From positions 31,363,422 through 31,427,421 of the forward strand of contig CM059570.1 of assembly GCA_030386875.1 (NCBI GenBank): DNA of 64,000 nucleotides, read 5' to 3'. Numbering within the stretch: position 1 is the first letter of the stretch; each line of letters starts with the position of its first letter. Below the pieces are notes generated by a model, which worked only from the letters and a program-made list of their open reading frames with translations, did not search any database and was not told the DNA's origin. Source of the stretch: Morinoia aosen (taxonomy: Eukaryota; Arthropoda; Malacostraca; Amphipoda; Talitridae). A program made the translations under genes and the position numbers. Shown piece after piece: positions 23,501-35,500 of the stretch.

Positions 23501-26500
23501 CTATAGCAAACATCTCCCTTTTAGTTGTTGAGTATCTTCGTTGGGTGGAATTCAACGTTTTAGAAAAAAATGCGACAGGTCTCATGTTTCGAACTTTATC
23601 AGTAGATGACTGGAGTAAAACAGCTCCTATGCCGACGTTTGATGCATCACAAAATAGATGAAAATTTTGATCGAAGTTTGGGTGACTCAAGATTGTGTTG
23701 TCACACAGTTCATCCTTTAATTTTTCAAAAGCGTTTTGACAATCCTTTGACCAATTGAATTCAACATTTTTCTTCAGAAGATTATAGAGCGGGCTTGCGA
23801 TACTCGCAAAATTTTTTATGTACCTACGAAAGAAATTTACTAGACCTAGGAATGATTGTAACTGTTTCACATTCTTAGGAATTTCTAAATTCTTTACTTT
23901 GTCAGTACCGGTGCTTCTGGTTCCCATTCCGCTAATGGAATGCCCGAGATATTCAATCTCGTCTCTGAAAAATTCACACTTTTCAGTTTTTATTGACAAT
24001 CTAGCTTTTCTTAATAGTTCAAGTACAACTTTTATATCGGCAATATGCTGTGCCTTTTCTTTTGAATAGATGAGTACGTCGTCCATAAAGACGAAAGATA
24101 GTTTTCCTAGAACAGGAGATAGCGTTTGCGTCATTACTGACTGGAAATATGCAGGTGAGGTTTTTAAACCAAAGGGTAAACGGTTGAACTCGTATTTTCT
24201 ACTACCAACGGTAAATGCTGTTATTTCCTTACTCTCATCGGTCAGTGTAATATTATGATATCCTGACCTAAGATCTAATTTCGAAAAGTATTTCTGACCA
24301 TTTAAACTATAGAGAATCTCGTCCATGCGCGGCAGAGGGAACGATTCTTCATAAATTACCTCATTTACTTTGCGAAAGTCAACCACCGGACGTATGGTTC
24401 CATCTTTCTTATGAACTACAATTATCGGTGAATTAAAAGCTGAAATCGATGGTCTAATAATTCCGTCGTCTAACATTTTTTCGTTAACGACTTTCAAGTC
24501 TTCCATGTAACGGTGGGCAATACGATAGGGAGGGACATTTACGACATCCACGTTAGGTTTCAAACGTATTTTGTATGGTTTAATCGCAGCAGCGGAGATC
24601 GATTCATTGTCTATAGTAATAACGTCTCTGAATTCATTCAACAAACTCAGCAATTCAGGCTTCATTTCGTCATCGTTACACTTGATATCATCATTATTTA
24701 ATTTCCGCCGACCACGGGCTATTTCTTTGGAATCAGAAACGTACCCTTTGTCGACAACTCCTGTGATCCCGACAGATTTACTATTAGTGTCTTTCTTCTC
24801 GACATCTAAATGACTGTCCTGAACAACACTCGCTGCCTGCACAAAGGTACTCAATCCTCCTTTTAATTCTCCTTGTACATCTGACAAGTAAACTTCGGAT
24901 TCAACATGATCCTTCTCCACTTTTTCTAAGGTACTTATAATTGCATTCTCTGGTAAAACAATCGCTCTGTCGGAGCTATTAATTAACAACAACGGAATCT
25001 TTCTCCTATTGTTAACTCTCACAATCGCTTCTGCGACACAAATGCCTTCTTTTAAAGTTGCTTTCTTTATTATGTATTCTCCATTTTTACACTTTCCAAC
25101 ATGTCCAACATGTTTCAAAATTACATTGGGAGCAATCTCCACTCGTCGAGTATGCACTCTTAACGGCCTTGGCCCTGTGTGGGAATTGGTAACTGCAACT
25201 ACGCCTCGAACAGGCTGATTTTCTCTCTTACCATCCCTTTTTACTTCCTCGCCTGCTCTCTCAGCAGTGCACGTCCTGAGGTTTTCTCTCTTCTCTCTTA
25301 GCTTATTTAGGACTTTTTTCTTAGCTCTGGACGTGATCGTGTCTGCCATGAGACACTCAGTATTCTCTATTAAATACTCGAGACACTCTGTCTTTCTCTT
25401 TTTTCGTCGTTTTACCTCTGCAAAGGGAATTTTCTCGTCTTTGATAATTAAACATCCTTGTTTTAAGTCTACAACGGCGTTCTTGTCTAATAGATCACGC
25501 CCAATAATGACGTCATAATTGTAAATACCATCTTTAATTATTAAAGCATTTGTCTTTAAACTTACACCGTTTTTTAACTTTAGGACAAGCTCCACCTCGC
25601 CTTCAACATTACTCTTAGCGTTAACGCCTTTTATAGTCAGAGAACTTGGCTTCACGTCATTACTTATCTCACTTATTCTGTGGTAGCTGATTAGGCATTT
25701 CTCTGATCCTGAATCAATCAATGCATTCCACAGGTCTGCATCTTTTCTAAGCACAATCATGGGCTTATGACTTTTTCGTATTACAAATAATTCATTTTGT
25801 CCTGTAACTTCAACTTCTTCATCTTTTTCGTATTTACAAACGTTCGTTGTCAAATGGCTTTCAACTTCAGTGCCATGATCATTCAAATCATCGCTTAATT
25901 CCGCCTCTCCCAGCGATTCATATCTATTTTGACACTTAATTAGTGGATCTATCATCTCAACATTTTTAACGAGGGAATCTTCAGCACCAGAATTCTCCTC
26001 GGGTTCACAGGGAGCTACTGACGTAGAGTCACACTTAGTTATTTCGATTTCATTTTTATCATTGACGTTATTTCTATCGGAAATGAAATCGTCTCCGCAG
26101 CTTACGCTAAAAAATTATCGCCACTGTTAGTTTGGTAAGTTTCTACCTGGCCTTTTTCTGGTACACTAGTTTTATGCTGTCCTCGCGCACGGACACGATC
26201 AGGTCTACCTGATCTGTTGAAATAGTCTCGTCTGGACCTACAGTCTCTTGCGTAGTGTCCTAACTTATTACAACGAAAACAAGCTACATCACGCAGTGAA
26301 CGCTCGGTGGCTGTCTGATATGAACCTGGTTTGTACCAATCAGTCGGTTTCCTAGCCACAGTGGGTACCGACACACCTTGTCCTTGACAGACACACACAT
26401 GATTGTAACAATTCGAGCAACGCTTCGCTTCAGCTGTCTCTAATGCTTGGACTTCGAGAGTTCCCAATTCACGATCTCCAACAAAAGATTTTACGTGAGG

Positions 26501-29500
26501 TCTAGCACGGAAAGTTGGTCTCGGGAAATTTGGTCTCCAGTAGGGCCTACGCGTCCTACCTCTACCTTGAAATCCGCCTCTTGTCATTGTATGCACTTCG
26601 GCCTCATCATAGGCTGCATCAAAGTTTGATTCGGACGAATGGTCATCTTCTGCACAATAGATTTCCACAGATCTCTCAGATCGAGTCGCTAATATTTGCT
26701 TATCTTCGGGAAAATTGCGAATTACAGTCACAATTCTCTGAAGGAGCTCTTCCGACGAATTAAATGGTTTGTGAAATAGTTTTTTGGAAAAATCTTCTGT
26801 TACTAAGGGGTTGATGATGGCCATAGCTAACGCAACAATTAAAGTATTCTCGACATACCTATCGAGAGCAACAGGATCGGGACAATTTACTACATAGGGG
26901 TGGGCTCTGTTCGAACACTCCGGGCTGGTCATTATTCTGTTGGTTAGCTTACGGATTTTGGATAGGATCTCAACAAACTGGCTCGCTAAAGCATCATTAC
27001 GTTTAGGCGTACGTTATTTAGATCACAGGCTACCGCGTGCAGAGATCTTTCACCTTTCGAGACGTAGATATTTTCCAACAGGTGCACGACTTCTTCGAAA
27101 CTTAATTCATAACCTTCACTAATTATGGACGCGACGACCGTGTTGAAGTCGCCTACCCGCTTGTCTGCAGTTCGCAACAATAAGTTTAGTTTCGCTTCTT
27201 CTGAATTATCTGACAGCATATTGAAATATGCTCGCACATTCTTTATATGCGTTTCTAGTGACTTATTTTCTATGAAGTCAGGGTCGTTTCTTCGTTTTCT
27301 ACCTCGGTACTGCGGCAGATCCTGCCCAGCAATTACAACACTAGGTATCGGACTGACAATAGAAGTCGTCACAGCGGTAACCGTACTAGTTACAGGGCTA
27401 ACTGTGGTAGTGACTGCACTGGTAACAGGGGTGACTGTGGTGGTGGTCGTCATCGTGATAGGTACAGAAATCGACTTCGCGGAAAAAATAGGAACTGATA
27501 CTCTTCCTACTCTAGTCACGTACGGGGTAGTTCTTATGTACTCGTATTCGTCAGAGTCACTGTCCGACATAAGCACAAAATAATCCTATATTCTTAGACC
27601 TCTAATTACCTTTAAGCGAAAAATGTTCTACACACATATAATGAAAATATTCTACATACAATAAAATAATAACTCACATTTTCAGCGGACTTAAAACAGG
27701 CTATTTGCTAATTGCTCGTGAAGGCTGGCACCACTCTGAACAGAGGCAAGCTGCTCCAGCTTACTCTTATATGCTAGAGAACAATGGGCGCCAGAGAACA
27801 ATGGGTGCAACTTCCTTCAACTGTTCTAGAGAACAATGGGCTACCGCTTCCGCGTATACGCTCATCCCACTCCCAGGAATCAGCGCTTGCAATGCTTACT
27901 GCTTACTGCTCGCTGCTCAACTTCCTACTCATTAATTTTATAATGATGTATAATCATTAAATTGAGCGCATGCTTATTTAATTCGCAAACAAACATTATC
28001 GGCGTATACTCAGCTTGCTATGCGAAGCTAGTTGGTGACGTTGAACAATATCTTGGCGATGCGTAGCTCTCGTCGATCTTCTCGCTGCAGATGACGGTGC
28101 GTAAATGCGCAGATCTCGTCGACAGATCAGGTTGTTGATCTGGACCCCTCACTTCATCTTCTCCTTTGAGTAGCGATGATCCAGGCTGGTGAAGACTGCG
28201 TAGCGTGTAAATTTTCGATTTTTTCTCCCTCGAAGAGTTTCTTTCTCGAAGAGTTTCTTTCTCGAAGAGTTTCTTGGAAAGAACTTCGATTTTCTGCGCT
28301 GACTTCTTTCTTCCCTCTCTCGATGCTCTGAAGTAATGTGATAACTATGCGACGTTACTCCAAACAGGGTGACACTCCTCACATTTAAAATCACGGATCA
28401 GCAGAACCGAAGATCACTTCTTGATATCTTTCTTCTTCAATGGGCAATGTGGCAATGTGGATATCTTTAATGTGGCATCCCCATACACGGGCCACCAAAA
28501 ATGTTCCGGCCTTTTCAGATAGGTCGCAACTAAACGCGAATGAGGTTCGGGAGTGACGATGCAGCAACGTGGTTATCGTTTATTGGTACTTCAGAGTTGA
28601 CACAGGCTTGGGAATTGGCAAAGAATCAGTTAGATCGGACGATAGGTGCTTCCTCGACGGTCGCGCTTCCGCTAATGAACAGCGACGACCCTCACTAAGT
28701 GCTACCTCTACGGCAGGCCACCGCTAATGAACGGCGATGTCTCTTGCCGATTCTATTTATATACCCGGCGCACATGTACTTGTTATATGCACATGCATGT
28801 GTACTCACACGTGTGTTCCTCATGCAGCTCTGTGTGTGTGTGTGTGTGTGTGCAGTGATGTTAGTGTGTGCATTGTGTATGACATGTATGTGCGGTGAGA
28901 TATTGTACTAGGTTTAATGATTTAGTTAGCACCTTTCAGTGTACGCCGTGGGTGGGGTAGTGTTGGCTAGACAGGCTATCCAATTTAGACCTCTTCACAC
29001 CGGGGAAATGTGCTTGGTTTCATGAAATGGGCTTCATTGACTCTCTAATTGAGACTGCTAGATTTTTGTGACAGGAGTGCGCCAAGAAGGCTGACGTTCA
29101 CTATGTTTACTACCCAATTCTGACCGCTTAATGCACTCTTGACAAGCGTTACAATGGGTGATGTTGACTATATTGACTGTCCAATTTAGACTGGTCGATA
29201 TATGTACTTGTGACTGGCGCCATTATGGGTGACGTAAACTAATCCAGTGTGGACCACTTGCTATACTTGTGACAGGCGCCATTATGGGTGATGTAAACTA
29301 ATCCAGTGTGGACCATTTGCTGTACTTGTGACAGGAGCTATTATGGGCAGCGTAAACTAATCCAGTGTGGACCATGTGCCAAGCAGGTCTGGGCAAGTGA
29401 GCGGCGAGCGCGAGGTGCTCGACCTGGAGTCCCTGGTGTTCACTACAGGTTCCCACTTCAACAGCAACAAGAAGTGTCACCTACCTGAAGGGTCCACCCG

Positions 29501-32500
29501 CCAGACCAAAGCGGTGGGTGTCTTGTCTCATTTTCTCGCCTCACCATCTACAATTTTACCCGCCTCTGTATAGTAATATTATATGTGTACCTACGTGTCA
29601 TGTGCATGTGTGTATCTCATAAGGTGACGTGTTTTCCTCATCCATCTCTGTGTGTGTGTGCAGGGTGTAAGTGTCTACATTGTGTATGACAGGAGTTTGC
29701 AGTGAGGTATTGTATTAGGTTGACTGGTTTAGTATGCGCCTAAAGTCATTGATGATCTCGCTAGAAAGTTTCTCTAGATTTTCTTTTTCGTGGTCTGTTC
29801 TATCCACGCCACAATTCACAGTGATAGATACGCACGTTTTCATTGCATGAATTGTCAATAAAAGGTTATAAATAAGCACGCAATGAGAAGTTACTTTATG
29901 TTTATTAATCTATGTTGCTGGAATTTCTCTAACTAAAATAAGAATGTTTAAAGCTATTAGGTCATTATCGACTAGAGTAAAACCAAAGTAAGCTACATAA
30001 ATCAATTTCAAGTGAAAATCTCTATCATTAATGCGCGCTAAATATTACAGTACAAGGAAATGAAGGAAGTATCGTGCTAACTAGGACGTAAATAGGTGTA
30101 TATTATTATGCCATTTAGTTTGGTATTTTAGCTCATTCTCATGATGAACTTGCGTAGAAAGAAAACTTGAAGGTTTCCGTGTTCTATATTTGGTGGCAGA
30201 CTTAGGTATCAATACATTTGTTTTGTTGTTTGATGTTTGTATTTAGTCCTTGAGTTAGTGTCTCATTTACGGGAATGTGGTGATTGTTTGTAACGCTTTC
30301 CAATAGATTTTCTTCATTTTTCCCTATTTCTTTTATGGTGAAAATAAAATACCTAACTCGAAAAGCACCCTTGGGTGTTGTTTAAGGGTTGAGAATTTAC
30401 ATTCTTGCTGTTTTTTGTAAGTGTTCAATGTTGCTGCAAATATTTCCCTGTGAATTTTTGCCACATTTGTTCAGTGGCATTCCTGTCAATAATTACTTAT
30501 GAATTTGGTGTTAATATTGCCAAGGTGATCTTGATAATATTAGTTGGTGTTTTCACTAATATTTACTGCAGGGCTACGATGAAATTCACGTTCCGGCTTT
30601 GAAACCAAAGCCTTTTGGTGCAGACGAGAAGCTTGTTCCTATCACATCTCTGCCCAACTACGCCCAGCAAGCTTTTGATGGTTACAAGAACTTGAACAGG
30701 ATACAGAGTAAGGTAAGCTCACTCTTGCCAGAGCACTGGACTTCCTGATAGTGTTACTGTACTGGAGCACTGGATACTGTGTTAAATAGTGACTACTAAC
30801 CGCGCTGTTATGATTCGGAGCTGCCCAGTGGAATGCGCTGACGGAATTACTGCAGTAACCCGCGCTACCTCTGTGTGAGAAAAATGTTTTAAATAAAGGG
30901 ATAGGATGTTTGTGTTACTGCGTGGACATTTCTGCTCAACATTTATGAATGACTCAAGTCGACAAAGGTGCAGCTAGAAGTCCTTAATAAATATTGCTGC
31001 ACTTACAGCTGTACGAGTCCGCGTTGAACGGAGACGACAACCTGCTGCTGTGCGCCCCCACTGGTGCTGGCAAGACCAACGTGGCGCTCCTCACCATCCT
31101 CAGGTCGGTGCTGTGTGAACGTCACCTCAGTTTCTGGAGTTATGGTCAGTTTGGCCGGGTGTATAATATAGTTCAAGACTACTGAGAATGCTCCCTTTGA
31201 TGTGCAGGCCTTCAAAAGTTTTGTGATCATTTTTTTCTAGTTGAGGGCTACTGATGAGACCCAACGGAAATGCACGCCTTAAAAATACTGTGGTAATTTG
31301 TGCCATGTGACTGTGACTCGTCCAGTTAAGGACCCTATGAAATACCGGCTTTGGGAAACATTGGGATTGTGGACCTTGTCTAGCTTGGGAGCTTTTTACA
31401 AAAACAGGCTTAGGAAAACAGTGTGGTCAGTTTACCAAAGGCCTCGTCCTGTTTGCGGCCACTGGGAGCGTTTCCTTCGAAATGCAGGATTTGGGAGAAC
31501 ATTGTGACAATTTTTGCTGTGTGGCTCGTCCAGTTCATAGCCACTGTGAGCACTTCCTATGAAATTTAGGCCTTAGAGAACGTGATCATTTTTGGCGAGA
31601 ACCTCGTCTAGCTTGAGGTGCTCCTTGCGATCTGTTGGCATGTAGGCCATGAATAACATTGAGATAGTTTTTTTGCTTGGTGGTTTGTCTATTTTGAAGG
31701 CAATGGGGTCAGAGATCTGCTCTGGAAATAATTTTGTAATCATTTTCACAAGGGGGCCTTTGTCTACGTATAGGTCTGAGATGGGCCATTGTCCCATGCA
31801 AATTTTAGGCCTGACTGTTATCCTGTGTTGAGGACACCTACACTCGTTGTAAATTTGTGTGGTGGCTGTGAGAACAATATTCACACTTGTAAATTTTTTT
31901 GGTGTGGAGACATTATTGTGCACACTCGTGGTAAATTTGTGAAGGTGTAGTTCAGTGTATTAGCTAAATAATAAAGTAATGATAACATCAACACTTGCCA
32001 TCATGAAGTATATGTCAGCATTTTGACGTACCTACTCTTAACGGCACAATAGTACTGATGTACACTATTTACTTGCAGAGAGATCGGCAAAGCGACCAAT
32101 GCTGACGGCACCATCAACGCGGACACCTTCAAGATCATCTACGTGGCCCCAATGCGCTCCCTCGTCACAGAGATGACGCAGAATTTCTCTAAGCGGCTCG
32201 AGCCTTACAAGATCAAGGCAAGTGACAGGGCAAGCCAAACTGTCGTGAAGTGGCTCTCTCGTGCTGAGAATGTAGCTTGGCTCTTCTGTTCTTATGATGT
32301 TATAGTGCTCTCATTCTAATAGAATTATAGTTTAGTTGATTTGGTATTATAGTATAGTTGATATTGTTATGTTCTTGCATTCAAATGATATTATAGCTCT
32401 CGTACATCTATGGTGTTATAGCCCTCTCGTTCAAATGATAATTATAGCTCTCGTATTCTTATGATATTATAGCTTGCTCATGCTAAGAATAAAGTATAGC

Positions 32501-35500
32501 TCTGTCTTTCTAATGATGTAGCTGTCTCATTCAAATGATTGCGTTCGTATTTGAGTGATGTTATAGCTCTTTCATTTTAAGAACATAGCTTAGCTCTTTC
32601 ATTTAATGTTACTGCTGTAGCATTCCAGTTTTGTCTTATATTTCTTCTTAGTTGTCTGAAGGCTTGCAATTGAGTAGAAAACTCTCGCGAGTGCACAGCT
32701 TCTCCCGTATAGATAACGCAAAAGCGACTCGCTTTTGCACGATCATTCTAGAAAAGTTTTTTCCAGTTTTTTTTTCAGGTGAAATTCCAGAAATTGTTCC
32801 AAAAAATTATTCTTGAGCTTTTCAATTCATGTTTTTATGAATTAGAAATCACTCTTAGGTTTAACTAGCTTAGCCCTCATTACATTCATTAAACTCAGTG
32901 AAATCGACTACGTTCCTTTATTTTGTGATTTAATTTTACCTGTAACTACTTTATTTAGTAATTCAATTTATTTATCATCTATTTTACTTTGAAATTCTAT
33001 CCAATAAATTTATACTACAGTTAGTGGTTCAGTTTGATCAACGACTTCTTTATGAAGTGGTTCTCAACTCGAAAGTATAATTGACCTCATGTCTTCTCAC
33101 TCTTCTGAATATCAGAGCCTTTGAAAATATTCTGTAAATCTTGTGCAAGAGAACCGTACGTACGTTATTAGGATGCCATTCATTTTTCTTGCTCCATGTA
33201 CAAAGATACGAAATGCATACGAAATTCGAGAGCCCATTTCGCATCAATTTGTGACTCACACCAAATATTTTTTTTACTCAATTGTCAGTTAGTGACTGGG
33301 CTAGTAATTTTAACTCATTTGGTAGTTACTTGGTGAGTAATTTGTGACCACGTAACTAATTTTGTATTGTGTTTGATGGTGCATAAGTAAATATTCCATG
33401 TCAGGAAGAACGTAATTTTAGCTGCATGAAATCACTGTTTTATTTTGCCCTTACTGAAGCATCCCCAGCCACATCGTGCTACGTCGTGCCACACGAATTT
33501 CCGACCCTAGTGTTATTGCCGATGTTCTGTTCGTGCGAGGAAAAACAAGAATATTTTTACATGTTATTTCAATATTTCTGTTCGACTGTGCCAGGTTGGG
33601 GAGCTGACTGGTGACCACCAGCTCACCAAGGAGCAGATCATGGAGACTCAGGTGGGTGCGGTAATCATGCCATCAGTGAGCCTTGATGTGCCTGGTGTAG
33701 TAGTTACTTAGAAGCTTCGTTTTCACAGCAAAGATGTTCTCACAAAGAAAAAGGACTAGTTGATATTGACTGAGGTAAATGTAGAATCTGTGAACAAGGT
33801 GTTTTCCCACGCAAGATGCCCTGCACATTAAATCAACAAGTTAGGAAGGAGTTGTACGTGAAGACAATGAAGAGATAGTAAAGAAGGCAGGGAAGGGAAA
33901 AAAAACAAAGTGAGCATGACAAAAAAAAGTTTAAAACGCCTGTCTATAGCTGAGGTGACCTAATGGTATCCCTCTTGGAAGCGCCACTCGGCATAGTATA
34001 GGATAGACAAACCTAAACATATGCCTATCCAGTATTCCCTGAGAGATTGACGTGCCTAGAACGTGTACAAGTGTCTTGTGCTATGTTAATAGGGTGAATT
34101 TCCGTTGTTCCTTTGACGTGAAGTTGCTGGGTTGTTGTTCAATTTGTTGATACAGACTCTCTTCAAGGAGAGAGCCTGCTCTTCTATGTTTTATTGGTTA
34201 ATTTGGCTTGCTGTAAATCCATACAGGTTCTTAATTGCTCATAAATAAACTAAGACTTGATTAGAGCTACATGATAATACTTGACTCTGGTGTACCATTG
34301 GGTCAAGTTACTTACATAACCAATTTCTAAAAAATGGCTTTCATAAAATAGGTATATGCACTAGAGTGAACACATAGTACTGAGTGCGGTAATTGCAAAT
34401 ATTGGCTCATCTTATTACTGTAAGCAAGGTGTCAAATTTTACCCTCTGTACCCTTTACCCTGTACACCACATAGCCGGGTGCAACTTGGCAAACAATGTG
34501 ACATGATCATTGGAGTTTGATAGGAATTTAGAGATTCATTGGAATGTTTTAGTAGCGCAGTAGAACGAGTATGAGATCTCATAAACTGTGAAGCGCAGCA
34601 TTACAAGCAAGCTACATGACATGATAATCAGAGTTTGATAGGTATTTAAATATTTTTTGGCGTATTGAGTAGCGCAGTAGAGCAAGTGTGAGATCTCATT
34701 AACTGTGCAGATCATCGTGTGCACACCGGAGAAGTGGGACGTGATCACGCGACGGGGCGGAGAGCGCGCCTTCACGCAGCTCGTGCGGCTCATCATTCTG
34801 GACGAGGTGCACCTCCTGCACGACGAGAGGGGGCCTGTGCTCGAGGCTCTCGTGGCACGCACTCTCAGGGCCACCAACACCATCGGTAAGCAAGGCTTCC
34901 TTTGCGGGTTCTCAGACTCGTCTTAGGAGAGTGGGTTTTCTTTGTTCTTGGGTTTTTGCGCCCATCTCAAAACAGTGGGGCTTATTTTATGATTTCTTGG
35001 TTTTTTTTCAATGAAGTTCTTGGGTCTATCTATGAAAAGTGATGCTTCTTTAATGGGTTCTTGGACTCATTTATGGAAAGTGGGTCTTCTTTCATTGCAT
35101 CTGGAGCTATTGGTTCAAAGTGGGTTTTTTCTGTGGGTTCTTTAACCCATCTTTGGGAAGTGGGTCTTTTTCCATGGGTTCTTTGGCCCATTTATGGAAA
35201 GTGGGTCTTCTACCAAGGGTTCTTGGGCCCATTTGTGAAAAGTGTCTTTTTCTCCATGTGTTCTTTGGCATATCTATGGAAAGTGGGTTTTCTTAGCATT
35301 ATCATTGTGACCTCTAACCTCTGTTCAATATTTTCATGTATTTTGAAACACGTCTGTCACTGAAGTGTGCTCCTACATCTGCAGGCCACGCTCCTGCCCG
35401 GCTAGTGGGTCTGTCGGCCACGCTGCCCAACTACCAGGACGTGGCTGCCTTCCTCAGGGTTGACCTCAAGACCGGCCTGTTCTTCTTTGATAACAGGTTA

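Larger units (their letters stand above)
19902..28774 (-). mobile_element. Ty3/Gypsy-type LTR retroelement in intron 10
   Basis: An 8873-bp element, antisense to the host gene, flanked by a 4-bp target duplication TGTA (19898-19901 and 28775-28778). Its two 273-bp LTRs are identical by eye, start TGTGCGCC and end GGAACA on the element strand. A purine tract lies inside the 3' LTR and a TGG-starting primer site just inside the 5' LTR. The gag and pol regions are recognisable. The coding part is broken in about two or three places; identical LTRs mean the insertion is young. Confidence 0.95.

Noticed and set aside
28149-28394. Small frame in the Gypsy leader, also found at 63269-63619
   Set aside because: The two leaders are similar as DNA, and the peptides agree only in their first part, so a shared untranslated leader explains it better than a conserved protein.
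32218-32240. A GT donor for intron 14 at GCAA|GTGACA
   Set aside because: It would add four bases and break the frame with exon 15, whereas the GC donor keeps phase and matches the family protein.
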